Assembly (NCBI RefSeq): GCF_965363235.1 | Contig: NC_134841.1 | Location: 52,969,078 to 53,033,077, forward strand | Length of the DNA: 64,000 bases | Source: Mytilus galloprovincialis | Lineage: Eukaryota; Mollusca; Bivalvia; Mytilida; Mytilidae | Direction: 5' to 3' | In this document: piece after piece, positions 38,036-49,443 of the stretch | Position numbering within the stretch: the stretch's first letter is position 1 | How the letters are laid out: each line of letters begins with the position of its first letter | Translations under genes and position numbers: made by a program | Notes under the pieces: model-generated | Seen by the model: the letters and a program-made list of their open reading frames with translations, nothing else | Databases searched by the model: none | What the model was told of the DNA's origin: nothing

Positions 38036-38425
38036 ATCAGTAAGGAGAGTTGTGCAAATAATGTGAATACACAGAACCCCCATCCAAATTATCTCCAGCT
38101 AAAAGTATTCATCTTTTTCTATTTTATATGTACTAACAATGCTCCATTTTTCTATAATTTCGATTAAAATATTCCAAAATCTGAGTAAAATTAGATAGAA
38201 TGCCCCAAATAAACATTGTCTGATTGGTTGAAGTACTGTGGCGTCGATGCTTAGCATAATAAGCCTCGATATAAAGCACACGCTTCACAGGAAGAAGGAG
38301 AGTTTTACAAATAATGTGAATACACAGATCCTCCATCCTATTTTTATTTTGATGGAAATGTTGCAGTGTTCATCATTTCTGTTTTGATTCTGCTCACAAA
38401 ATTCCATTTTTTCTATAATTCCGAT
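38036..38425. repeat. diverged ~255-bp tandem repeat, one and a half copies
   Basis: The AAGGAGAGTT...CAAATAATGTGAATACACAGA segment at 38042 recurs at about 38294, and CCATTTTTCTATAATTTCGAT at 38143 recurs, slightly changed, near 38402. The 23065 insert includes only the first copy. Confidence 0.65.
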
Positions 38426-38530
38426 TTAGATATGTGGAACCCGCAATACAAATAGATGGCCTCAATCACGTGGTTTCAATGATTTAATAGCAACGCAAAA
38501 AATTCCATTAATCATGTTGTACTTTGTTAC

Positions 38531-38590
38531 CAATCGGAACTACTCGGCCTTTCTGGTTGCACGAAGTGAATAGCCGAGTAGTTCCGATTG
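38531..38590. repeat. perfect 18-bp inverted repeat with 24-nt loop
   Basis: CAATCGGAACTACTCGGC (38531-38548) is exactly complementary to 38573-38590. It may be a small foldback element; no coding context. Confidence 0.8.
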
Positions 38591-39325
38591 ACGATTGTTA
38601 CATAAGCCGAATCACACATACGATCTTTGCGCTCAAATGTAGTTCTTGGTGAAGTATACAGGTAACTTCGTTTACGAAAATTTATACACACTTTTTCATT
38701 AACATATTATCAGACTTTTGCATATTCACGTTTTTTTTATGCTGAACTGTAGTCGAATTCAATTCTATACATTTTTTTTTACGTGAAGCAGTAGGAGTAA
38801 GAATATTTTTTCGCGCCAATTTAAGCAGTTTCATCACGAAGAACAAAATTATTTATTGTTATTTTCGTGAAATTTTAGTCATATAGTTTATCAATTAGAG
38901 AATTTTTTGTAAGTATTACTTATTCATGTTAAGGTTCTACTGATGTGCTTCTCTAGACCTTTTTGACGGTCCGTTTTATCCCATTTATCTCAATACTATC
39001 TCCGATGACAGAAATGTCAACTCGACCTATTCGTGTCGAAAGTGAAAATCCATCTATTTGATGAAATAATTTTTTCTTCAACGGTTCATGCATTATTTTT
39101 GTATTATTTGATAACCAATCACATTCACGTTGCATGTTTGCATGAAAATGGTTATGTATTGGTGAATTGTAAGGGCGATGCAACATGCGAGGTCAGTGCG
39201 CGATCACGTGACATTATTATTTGTAAACAAACATGCTCCCCGTGTAACACGTGTCTGGATTATCCTTTCAAAGTGTTGTGAATTTTTCAATCACTATTTT
39301 ATGATATATTTCTTTTTGTTTTTAG
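38591..39325. other. AT-rich stretch with no clear gene
   Basis: A donor-like GTAAGT lies at 38909, and an acceptor-like pyrimidine tract ends at 39325. Short ORFs on both strands around 38953-39281 show no recognisable domain. Confidence 0.4.
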
Positions 39326-39368
39326 GTTTGCATATTAGTAGTCCAAGTGAATTAGACTGAATTAGAAG
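39326..39368 (+). ncRNA. possible internal exon of a non-coding transcript
   Basis: 43 nt framed by a strong acceptor (TTTCTTTTTGTTTTTAG) and a consensus donor (AAG|GTAAGT). All three frames contain a stop, so a coding exon is unlikely. It could pair with the possible 3' exon at 42599. It could equally be chance or an old exon. Confidence 0.25.
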
Positions 39369-39504
39369 GTAAGTCTACATAAGTTATATTTAACTTAAGT
39401 TTAAAAAGATGACTCCACTTTCACTCTATATTTAAAACCCGCATACTAATTTAAACAGCATTTGCTCTGCTTGAATGTTAATTTGCCCCTTCCCCGTCAT
39501 TTCC

Positions 39505-39655
39505 CAGTGACGGATCCAGGAATTTTCATATGTGGGGGCCCACTGACTGACCTAAGAGGGGGCCCGCTCCAGTCACGCTTCAGTGATTCCTTATATAAGC
39601 AACCAAATTTTTTCTCAAAAAGGGGGGGCCGGGCCCCCCTCTAAATCCGCCTCTG
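39505..39655. mobile_element. 151-bp hAT-like non-autonomous element, copy 1
   Basis: Ends CAGTGACGGATCCAG and, inverted, CAGAGGCGGATTTAG. It is flanked by TTTCC on both sides. The interior is G/C-tract rich, with GGGGCCC blocks. The CAGNGGCGGATCCAG style of terminus resembles hAT elements, though a hAT would give an 8-bp duplication and only about 5-6 bp match here. It is homologous to 50166-50296. Confidence 0.6.
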
Positions 39656-41111
39656 TTTCCCTTTTAAATTTGCGCAAAAGTCATACTTTCAGTCCATTTC
39701 GTTAACGGCTGATTTGTGATTTTACCATCTTAACTGCAATTTTCATATTGAACACATTTGACCATTCAGTATGAGTTCCCAAGTTTTTGACTTATATGAA
39801 GGAGGCTTTAGGTCATGTTTTCCTAAACACCTTATTGCTATTTGTCTGTCTGGATTGTTATACCCATAAAATCAGATAGTGATGAATATGCAAGTTTTCA
39901 ACAATCCCAGAAAATACACCTTATTGCTATTTAGTCCAATCTGGCAAAACCAGTCACATGTAAAACTTCCTGTTTGGGTCATGCGGCTGAAAATAGAGGT
40001 TTTTCAGTAGAGAGCTGAGGGAGGAAAAACTTTAGATAGCGATTATCAAGAAACTTTAATATAGTATGATCCACTTTTTTCGAAATTAAATTGAAGTAAA
40101 AATTATTTTGTTTTAAGTATTTACGGTAAGTTAAAAGGGTTTTCATTAAAAAGTATTGTGCATGGTGAATTGTTTCAACGGCCCCCAGATAGCTTCAACT
40201 GGATGAAAAAGTTGTGTAATGTTAGAACTTATCCGGTATGGAATAAATAGCGATTAGGTGTATTGACATCCACGGAAAAAAATAGGAAGTAAGGTGCATG
40301 TACACATGTATCTCCCGTTTAGGTTTTGATAAATATTGGATATGACATTAAGAAGTTATAAAACTGTATTCTTTGAATATGTTTCTATGAAATAATTGTG
40401 GTCTCGGACCTTATGTCTTAAAATTCGGGTTTTATCCATTCTAATAGGTGGATTTTCAAGTTAATGAAAAAAATGCTTTGTTCACTAATTCAGCAATGCT
40501 TTAACTGTTGTGAATGTGAGCTCCCTTCGGCTATTATTAGAATCTAGATTTTCATCATTCATTTTCAATGTAAGAGTTCTCCTTTCATTCAAAAGGTAGA
40601 TTTCCATGTCATTTAATACGTAATAAATACATGTAGTATTGTATGTAACTATCATATTCATGTTTTTATTTGACATTATCAAAGTACTATTGAGATCCAG
40701 GATTCTGTCTTGAATAAACAGTGTTTGTAACACACATAATTTTATCCGTTTCTTTCCCTTCCCTTAAAAGTATCTTTCAGTTTGAAACTACCTGAGAATT
40801 ATACTGAGTTCACACCTAATTTGAATTAGTTTAATTCACATTTGAAACAGTTTACATTAACAAACACATATAGTTCAAATGCGAATCGAATGCAAGTGAA
40901 TTGTTTGTCTATCTATGGTCAACATGTTGGGGTATGACTATAAACCACTTTTACTAATATTAAGAAACATTGTTGAATTTTATTTATGGAAGCTTACTTT
41001 TCATTTATATAAATTTAAGATTAATATTTCTGAGATGTAGGTTATGGATTGTCTTCTTCTTATAAAGGGGGAGGATTCCCAGTTGTTTAATATATTTAAT
41101 TAAATTGTATT
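39656..41111. other. gene-free AT-rich stretch
   Basis: No ORF with a recognisable product. A short internal echo (CACCTTATTGCTATTT) occurs at about 39829 and 39918. Otherwise nothing seen. Confidence 0.5.
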
Positions 41112-41160
41112 CAGGCGCGTAGCTCCCTATACGCCAACACGCAACGTGCACATCAATTCA
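41112..41160. mobile_element. hAT-like terminal end, other end not found
   Basis: CAGGCGCGTAGCTCCC resembles the CAGNGGCGTAGCTA terminus common in hAT elements. I cannot find a matching inverted end within the block, so it is likely a fragment. Confidence 0.3.
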
Positions 41161-42027
41161 GCATACAAAACAAAATTTATAGCAATCGGCATGCAAAAAA
41201 AAAATTTAAAAATTTAAAGGAAACACAAATATGTTGTTTATAACAAACAAATCATTTAAAAATTGTATGTTTTTGAATATCATAAATACAGTTGTGAAAA
41301 TGAATAATCAGTCCCTTGCTTTAATGAAAATGAAAAATCTTGCTTCACTAGTGCAGAAAATGAATAATTTGTCCTCTTAGATTACAAAAATAGATAACCT
41401 GTCAATAACCTGTCAAAAACAAAACCTCCTGCCCCCCCCCCCCCTAGAATATCAAATGGGCAACCCCTAAGTCTATATAGGATTTTTTTCTGCGACAAGT
41501 GCCTCAAACCATGTATTAAGATTTTGGATAAAGGACCACAATAGGTAAAAGTCCAATTTAAAATTAAATGTTTTAAGTTCTTAGACCACATTCATTCTGT
41601 GTCGGAAACCTATTCTGTTTTGACTATTTGATCACAATCCAAATTCAGAGCTGTATCAGGCTTTAATGTTGTGTCCATACTTGCCCCAACTGTTCAGGGT
41701 TGGACCTCTGCTGTAGTATCAAGCTGCGCCCTGTGGAGCATCTGGTTTATTTGTAGGGTAGATGTTCCCGACCTGTTTATTAGTGGAATTATGAATTGGG
41801 CCATTACTCTTCTCAATTGTATTATTAAATAATATTACATTAGATGTAAGTTTCATTATAATACGTTATTCTGATTGGCTAACATGTTATTCCGTAAACA
41901 ATTGCATCAGACAATAACATTTATCATGCATGATAACACGAGGTCCCACAAAAAAAGTGCACAAGTGAATTAAATAAAACTGGATAAAAATCGTGTTTTC
42001 ATGATTTTAGCTAAAAAAAATGTAATT
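41161..42027. other. gene-free stretch with a C13 tract
   Basis: A run of 13 C at 41432-41444 stands out in otherwise AT-rich DNA. No gene or RNA recognised. Confidence 0.4.
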
Positions 42028-42191
42028 ATAAGTATTGAATACTTCTTTTTGAAACTTTATAGGGTTGTAAAAGCGTTGACCGTGCGTACATTTTTAGAAT
42101 GAAGCGCTTCCGCGCTTCATACAAAATGTACTTCGGTCAACGCTTTTACCACCCAATAAATTTACAAAAAGAAGCATTCAATTCTTAAATG
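42028..42191. mobile_element. long imperfect palindrome, foldback/MITE-like
   Basis: Arms of about 80 bp (42028-42107 and 42112-42191) around a 4-nt centre. The inner part TGAAGCGC-TTCC-GCGCTTCA is perfect. Further out, GTAAAAGCGTTGACCG pairs with CGGTCAACGCTTTTAC, and GAATACTTCTTTTTG with CAAAAAGAAGCATTC. Transcribed, it would form a long hairpin. Most likely a terminal-inverted-repeat element; no target duplication resolved. Confidence 0.65.
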
Positions 42192-42598
42192 CATACTTTT
42201 CATGTTGGGACAGTTTCCCTCATTTTTGAAGGCTGTATGGTTGCCTATAATAAATTGCTTTGTGATTTGAACATATGTATATGTACTTTAAAATTTTAGT
42301 CTTGCATGTTTATAATTATGTGTACGATATATCACTGATTCAGTGGCAATGGTAAATAGACACTGACAAGTCTTAGATAACATTTTATAGTTTTGAATGT
42401 TTTTTCATCAGATGACTAAAATTAGGTGGAGGTGTGTTCTTATTTCCAACAGAGGGGCACTCAACCTATATCAATTTTTGCATGAAGCAAATAAATAGTT
42501 GCTAGATACTGAATGATTATACCACAAAAAAGTTTAAACCTGTGCATATATATTTAAAATACGATAATAAAAATCATGTCTTTTTCAGGACTTCTGAT
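42192..42598. other. gene-free stretch before the possible 3' exon
   Basis: AT-rich; ends in the acceptor-like CTTTTTCAG at 42590-42598. Confidence 0.35.
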
Positions 42599-42790
42599 CC
42601 AACCATGTAGTATGGCATGTTATTGGGATATGGTTTTGGTCGATGGATGTTCGTGAAGGACCTGTAGTACAAAGTATATCACTGGATTTAGCTCTTTGTC
42701 TAAGTGTATTATTAAAGTACTTTGCTTTGAGCTCAGTTCATTGTTATGCAATTCATTCTTTGTGAAATAAAGATTTGACAGACAACTCTC
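42599..42790 (+). ncRNA. possible 3'-terminal exon with poly(A) signal
   Basis: Follows a good acceptor (TCTTTTTCAG) and holds AATAAA at 42766-42771. Stops occur in the frames read. Together with 39326-39368 it could be a spliced long non-coding RNA with a 3.2-kb intron. No transcript evidence is available. Confidence 0.25.
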
Positions 42791-43814
42791 ATGTACAAGG
42801 ATTTGTCAAAGAAGTATCACCTCTATGTACAATGTAAGTAATAGGAAGATAAAAGCATTCTATTTCGATTGTTCATTGACCAAATTTAAAAAAAAAGACC
42901 AAATTTACCTGACAATACTACTCCCGCTACTAGCAATATGATGCTAGGTTGTTTTAATACATCTGTACTGCCTACAGATGACTTGGTCCTGAGTGTAAAT
43001 GGTCCTTCAAGTATATGTTTAAAGGGGCACTAGCTAAGAGATGTATGATTCGTTTTTGTACAATCAATTATAAAACTGAAATAGTGAAATAATAATTCGC
43101 TTTTAGCAGCCAAAATGGTTCAATTTTGTCAAATTATGTTAAATAATGTTGATAATGAAGTATTCACTTGCAAGTGATAAAGTCAACTTCAATTTAACCT
43201 GATTTCTAAAACTATATTTTATTGTACATGTTGAACATTTTTCATTCATTTGTTTATTTCTTAATTTGTGTGAATTAACATTGATACAGTAAATGTTAAT
43301 TACTACACTTTCATACCACAACCCATACTGTATTGGTACATGTATAACTTATATTAGTATCCATATAACAGAAAAAAATGAAAAGAGAATAATTTTGCAT
43401 AACCTTTTGAATACTATTGCTTTTTAGATATTTAAACATATTAAGACTAATTAAGCTGTTGATAATATCCACTTGACATACTTGAAATTCTATCATATTA
43501 CTTTTGGAGCAGTTGTGAGTCTTTGAAGCATGCTCAAAGGTTCTTTTGGTGAAATCATTGTCATATTGGTCAATATTTTTCTTTGCTTCGACCAGATTTG
43601 GAGGGGATATTATCAAAGAATTGATAAAAAAATCAGCACAAAGGTTCTCTTCCTAGATCATATAGCCCCAAACATCATGTCAGGCATTGTCATTACTAAA
43701 AACCAATAAATGTATTCTAATATGAGGAACATTTTAACAATTTTTTACTAATGATACTGATGATCCACCACAAAATAATATAAATACAACCATACAAATA
43801 GTAAGCAAATACAT
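42791..43814. other. gene-free AT-rich stretch
   Basis: A 101-codon minus-strand ORF at 43311-43616 has no recognisable motif and is probably chance. Nothing else seen. Confidence 0.45.
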
Positions 43815-44078
43815 ATAAAAAAAGATGTGGTATGATTGCCAATGAGACAATTCTCCACAAGAGACCAAAATGACACAGAAATTAACAACTACAAGTCACC
43901 ATATGGCCATCAACAATGAGCAAAGCCAATACCCTATCATCAGCTATAAAAAGCCCCGAAATGACAATATAAAACAATTCAAATGAGAAAACCAACAGCC
44001 TTAGTTATGTACCAAAAATTATAAAAAAAGCGACTATGTAACACACAAACAAACGACAACCACTGAATTACAGGCTCC
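43815..44078. repeat. interspersed repeat common in Mytilus DNA (fragment)
   Basis: Begins near AAGATGTGGTATGATTGCCA and ends near GAATTACAGGCTCCT. I recognise this sequence from memory as a very abundant mussel interspersed repeat; I do not know its class. It is the main support for the organism call. Confidence 0.55.
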
Positions 44079-44347
44079 TCATGTTATCAAAAAGTGAATC
44101 AAAAATCAAAGATGTGGAACATATTCGATCATAATCTTTTGGTAACTAATGTAATTACTGACTCTTCCATGCCCATCTTGAACATAAAAACTAAATATTG
44201 AATAAACAATACTCCTAATGCTCAAGTTGGTTGTCATCGTGCAATGCCGTTAATAACACAATATAGGAAAACATAGAACTCCCTTTTGTCATAAGTAACT
44301 GTCAAACATCAAAACATACTATCCACACTCATCTGTGTCCACACTTG
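44079..44347. other. right end of the 6380-bp block
   Basis: AT-rich, no gene seen. Ends ...CCACACTTG immediately before TATAGTTAAC of the array. Confidence 0.4.
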
Positions 44348-44371
44348 TATAGTTAACAACATGATATGTAT

Positions 44372-44444
44372 GTCCTCGTAGCGCAGGGGATAGCGCGCCG
44401 GACTTCTAATCCGGAGGTCGTGGGTTCGAATCCCACCGAGGATG
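44372..44444 (+). tRNA. tRNA-Arg-TCT: tRNA-Arg (UCU), unit 32, foreign upstream flank
   Basis: Body intact, but only 24 bp of array sequence lie upstream before the 6380-bp block. Like the copy at 23363, it lacks the standard distal flank. Confidence 0.95.
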
Positions 44445-44945
44445 CAAAACAAAATATTTTTGTTCGTTCCGTCATCACTGTATACATTCACTTAGCTTCA
44501 TTCTCCGTCTTTAAAATTGATCAAATGTCAATTTTCGATCATATTAAACATGTTATTAAAGAGATGTGAATATTTTTCCACTCGAGAATTTTTTTCAAAT
44601 ACGCCTAAAAAACAATGCTGCTTATTTGTTTTGATTGTAAAATTTGTCGTCTACATGTTTTCAATGAAACGACAAAAAAAATCAGCGAATATGGTTGGAT
44701 TGTAAAAGTACATAAGTATACAATCTCACTTGAGTACCTTTTAGATACCTAGCGATAACTTGTTACATGTCATATATCGAATACAAAAAATACAAAATGG
44801 TGAATATATTCTAGGTAACGAACGTTTAATAACACACACAAAAAAAGCATCACTATTCATCATTATATAAACATTTCACTATGGCTTAACTCAAATTTAA
44901 GGGTTGTTTTAGAATAAATGATATAGTTGACAACTTGATAGGGAT

Positions 44946-45018
44946 GTCCGCGTAGTGCAAGGGATAACGCGCTGGACTTTTAAGCCAGAGGTCGTCGGTT
45001 CGAATCCCACCGAGGATG
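44946..45018 (+). pseudogene. degenerate tRNA-Arg relative, anticodon UUU, unit 32
   Basis: As at 1084; T-run 10. Confidence 0.85.
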
Positions 45019-45557
45019 CAAAACATAGATACTTTTTGTTCTTTCTGTCATCACTGTATGCTACTAACTACATTGTCCTTCTTCAAAATTGATCAAATTC
45101 AAATTTTCGACCACACAAAAGAGGTGAATTGTTTTTCCACTCGGGTTTTTTTTTTCAAATACGCCTGAAAAACTATACTGCTTATTTGTTTGTTTGTTAT
45201 GTAAAATTTGTCGTCTAGATATTTTCAACGATGTGACAAAAAGACCAGCGGCTTTGGTTGGATCGTAAAAGCACATAATTCAGTATACAATATCAGTGAC
45301 CTTTTAGATACGAAGCGACAATTTGACTATAGATGGTAACATCTATTTAAATGTCATATATATCAAATACAGTGTGGAGAATGTATTCCAGATAACGAAC
45401 AGTTAACAACATTTCCACTCCTATTCTAATTCCCGTCAACAACAACAAACAAAAAAGTCACCATTCGTTATATAAACATTTGACTAGCTAATATCAATTT
45501 TAAGGGTTGCAAAATGCGTTTAAGAATAAATGATATAGTTAACAACATGATATGTAT

Positions 45558-45630
45558 GTCCTCGTAGCGCAGGGGATAGCGCGCCGGACTTCTAATCCGG
45601 AGGTCGTGGGTTCGAATCCCACCGAGGATG
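45558..45630 (+). tRNA. tRNA-Arg-TCT: tRNA-Arg (UCU), unit 33
   Basis: Intact. The trailer reads GCATAACAAAAT rather than GCAAAACAAAAT, shared only with unit 34. Confidence 0.95.
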
Positions 45631-46131
45631 CATAACAAAATATTTTTGTTCGTTCCGTCATCACTGTATACATTCACTTAGCTTCATTCTCCGTCTTTAA
45701 AATTGATCAAATGTCAATTTTCGATCATATTAAACATGTTATTAAAGAGATGTGAATATTTTTCCACTCGAGAATTTTTTTCAAATACGCCTAAAAAACA
45801 ATGCTGCTTATTTGTTTTGATTGTAAAATTTGTCGTCTACATGTTTTCAATGAAACGACAAAAAAAATCAGCGAATATGGTTGGATTGTAAAAGTACATA
45901 AGTATACAATCTCACTTGAGTACCTTTTAGATACCTAGCGATAACTTGTTACATGTCATATATCGAATACAAAAAATACAAAATGGTGAATATATTCTAG
46001 GTAACGAACGTTTAATAACACACACAAAAAAAGCATCACTATTCATCATTATATAAACATTTCACTATGGCTTAACTCAAATTTAAGGGTTGTTTTAGAA
46101 TAAATGATATAGTTGACAACTTGATAGGGAT

Positions 46132-46204
46132 GTCCGCGTAGTGCAAGGGATAACGCGCTGGACTTTTAAGCCAGAGGTCGTCGGTTCGAATCCCACCGAG
46201 GATG
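46132..46204 (+). pseudogene. degenerate tRNA-Arg relative, anticodon UUU, unit 33
   Basis: As at 1084. The downstream tract has one G fewer and 12 T, and a private change lies near 46371. Confidence 0.85.
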
Positions 46205-46744
46205 CAAAACATAGATACTTTTTGTTCTTTCTGTCATCACTGTATGCTACTAACTACATTGTCCTTCTTCAAAATTGATCAAATTCAAATTTTCGACCAC
46301 ACAAAAGAGGTGAATTGTTTTTCCACTCGGTTTTTTTTTTTTCAAATACGCCTGAAAAACTATACTGCTTTTTTGTTTGTTTGTTATGTAAAATTTGTCG
46401 TCTAGATATTTTCAACGATGTGACAAAAAGACCAGCGGCTTTGGTTGGATCGTAAAAGCACATAATTCAGTATACAATATCAGTGACCTTTTAGATACGA
46501 AGCGACAATTTGACTATAGATGGTAACATCTATTTAAATGTCATATATATCAAATACAGTGTGGAGAATGTATTCCAGATAACGAACAGTTAACAACATT
46601 TCCACTCCTATTCTAATTCCCGTCAACAACAACAAACAAAAAAGTCACCATTCGTTATATAAACATTTGACTAGCTAATATCAATTTTAAGGGTTGCAAA
46701 ATGCGTTTAAGAATAAATGATATAGTTAACAACATGATATGTAT

Positions 46745-46817
46745 GTCCTCGTAGCGCAGGGGATAGCGCGCCGGACTTCTAATCCGGAGGTCGTGGGTTC
46801 GAATCCCACCGAGGATG
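46745..46817 (+). tRNA. tRNA-Arg-TCT: tRNA-Arg (UCU), unit 34
   Basis: Intact; same GCATAAC trailer as unit 33, which marks a recent single-unit duplication. Confidence 0.95.
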
Positions 46818-47318
46818 CATAACAAAATATTTTTGTTCGTTCCGTCATCACTGTATACATTCACTTAGCTTCATTCTCCGTCTTTAAAATTGATCAAATG
46901 TCAATTTTCGATCATATTAAACATGTTATTAAAGAGATGTGAATATTTTTCCACTCGAGAATTTTTTTCAAATACGCCTAAAAAACAATGCTGCTTATTT
47001 GTTTTGATTGTAAAATTTGTCGTCTACATGTTTTCAATGAAACGACAAAAAAAATCAGCGAATATGGTTGGATTGTAAAAGTACATAAGTATACAATCTC
47101 ACTTGAGTACCTTTTAGATACCTAGCGATAACTTGTTACATGTCATATATCGAATACAAAAAATACAAAATGGTGAATATATTCTAGGTAACGAACGTTT
47201 AATAACACACACAAAAAAAGCATCACTATTCATCATTATATAAACATTTCACTATGGCTTAACTCAAATTTAAGGGTTGTTTTAGAATAAATGATATAGT
47301 TGACAACTTGATAGGGAT

Positions 47319-47391
47319 GTCCGCGTAGTGCAAGGGATAACGCGCTGGACTTTTAAGCCAGAGGTCGTCGGTTCGAATCCCACCGAGGATG
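47319..47391 (+). pseudogene. degenerate tRNA-Arg relative, anticodon UUU, unit 34
   Basis: As at 1084; T-run 11. Private TTGTCTTCT change near 47587. Confidence 0.85.
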
Positions 47392-47931
47392 CAAAACATA
47401 GATACTTTTTGTTCTTTCTGTCATCACTGTATGCTACTAACTACATTGTCCTTCTTCAAAATTGATCAAATTCAAATTTTCGACCACACAAAAGAGGTGA
47501 ATTGTTTTTCCACTCGGGTTTTTTTTTTTCAAATACGCCTGAAAAACTATACTGCTTATTTGTTTGTTTGTTATGTAAAATTTGTCTTCTAGATATTTTC
47601 AACGATGTGACAAAAAGACCAGCGGCTTTGGTTGGATCGTAAAAGCACATAATTCAGTATACAATATCAGTGACCTTTTAGATACGAAGCGACAATTTGA
47701 CTATAGATGGTAACATCTATTTAAATGTCATATATATCAAATACAGTGTGGAGAATGTATTCCAGATAACGAACAGTTAACAACATTTCCACTCCTATTC
47801 TAATTCCCGTCAACAACAACAAACAAAAAAGTCACCATTCGTTATATAAACATTTGACTAGCTAATATCAATTTTAAGGGTTGCAAAATGCGTTTAAGAA
47901 TAAATGATATAGTTAACAACATGATATGTAT

Positions 47932-48004
47932 GTCCTCGTAGCGCAGGGGATAGCGCGCCGGACTTCTAATCCGGAGGTCGTGGGTTCGAATCCCACCGAG
48001 GATG
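47932..48004 (+). tRNA. tRNA-Arg-TCT: tRNA-Arg (UCU), unit 35
   Basis: Intact; unit 1186 bp. Confidence 0.95.
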
Positions 48005-48505
48005 CAAAACAAAATATTTTTGTTCGTTCCGTCATCACTGTATACATTCACTTAGCTTCATTCTCCGTCTTTAAAATTGATCAAATGTCAATTTTCGATC
48101 ATATTAAACATGTTATTAAAGAGATGTGAATATTTTTCCACTCGAGAATTTTTTTCAAATACGCCTAAAAAACAATGCTGCTTATTTGTTTTGATTGTAA
48201 AATTTGTCGTCTACATGTTTTCAATGAAACGACAAAAAAAATCAGCGAATATGGTTGGATTGTAAAAGTACATAAGTATACAATCTCACTTGAGTACCTT
48301 TTAGATACCTAGCGATAACTTGTTACATGTCATATATCGAATACAAAAAATACAAAATGGTGAATATATTCTAGGTAACGAACGTTTAATAACACACACA
48401 AAAAAAGCATCACTATTCATCATTATATAAACATTTCACTATGGCTTAACTCAAATTTAAGGGTTGTTTTAGAATAAATGATATAGTTGACAACTTGATA
48501 GGGAT

Positions 48506-48578
48506 GTCCGCGTAGTGCAAGGGATAACGCGCTGGACTTTTAAGCCAGAGGTCGTCGGTTCGAATCCCACCGAGGATG
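48506..48578 (+). pseudogene. degenerate tRNA-Arg relative, anticodon UUU, unit 35
   Basis: As at 1084; T-run 10. Confidence 0.85.
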
Positions 48579-49117
48579 CAAAACATAGATACTTTTTGTT
48601 CTTTCTGTCATCACTGTATGCTACTAACTACATTGTCCTTCTTCAAAATTGATCAAATTCAAATTTTCGACCACACAAAAGAGGTGAATTGTTTTTCCAC
48701 TCGGGTTTTTTTTTTCAAATACGCCTGAAAAACTATACTGCTTATTTGTTTGTTTGTTATGTAAAATTTGTCGTCTAGATATTTTCAACGATGTGACAAA
48801 AAGACCAGCGGCTTTGGTTGGATCGTAAAAGCACATAATTCAGTATACAATATCAGTGACCTTTTAGATACGAAGCGACAATTTGACTATAGATGGTAAC
48901 ATCTATTTAAATGTCATATATATCAAATACAGTGTGGAGAATGTATTCCAGATAACGAACAGTTAACAACATTTCCACTCCTATTCTAATTCCCGTCAAC
49001 AACAACAAACAAAAAAGTCACCATTCGTTATATAAACATTTGACTAGCTAATATCAATTTTAAGGGTTGCAAAATGCGTTTAAGAATAAATGATATAGTT
49101 AACAACATGATATGTAT

Positions 49118-49190
49118 GTCCTCGTAGCGCAGGGGATAGCGCGCCGGACTTCTAATCCGGAGGTCGTGGGTTCGAATCCCACCGAGGATG
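49118..49190 (+). tRNA. tRNA-Arg-TCT: tRNA-Arg (UCU), unit 36
   Basis: Intact; its half A is cut by the 2103-bp block, 331 bp past the tRNA end. Confidence 0.95.
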
Positions 49191-49443
49191 CAAAACAAAA
49201 TATTTTTGTTCGTTCCGTCATCACTGTATACATTCACTTAGCTTCATTCTCCGTCTTTAAAATTGATCAAATGTCAATTTTCGATCATATTAAACATGTT
49301 ATTAAAGAGATGTGAATATTTTTCCACTCGAGAATTTTTTTCAAATACGCCTAAAAAACAATGCTGCTTATTTGTTTTGATTGTAAAATTTGTCGTCTAC
49401 ATGTTTTCAATGAAACGACAAAAAAAATCAGCGAATATGGTTG

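Larger units (their letters stand above)
37968..44347. other. 6380-bp interruption of the array at -24 of tRNA-Arg
   Basis: The distance between the flanking tRNA-Arg genes is 7567 bp, which equals one 1186-bp unit plus 6381, so the block sits in a single unit with one T repeated. There is no protein-coding gene that I can support. It contains a diverged 250-bp tandem repeat at its left end, a perfect hairpin, hAT-like pieces, a long palindrome, possible non-coding exons and a Mytilus-type interspersed repeat. It may be ordinary flanking DNA caught by rearrangement. Confidence 0.8.

Noticed and set aside
38953-39281. Overlapping 77- and 82-codon ORFs on opposite strands
   Set aside because: No domain and no convincing exon borders; not supportable as genes.
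41432-41444. C13 tract as a telomere-like or regulatory element
   Set aside because: A plain homopolymer without periodic repeat; probably the remnant of a G/C-tract element.
43311-43616. 101-codon minus-strand ORF
   Set aside because: No recognisable motif, AT-driven composition and no splice or promoter context. Probably chance.
37968-44347. Full-length LINE or other autonomous transposon
   Set aside because: No reverse transcriptase, transposase or other long ORF in the 6380 bp, only small non-autonomous pieces.
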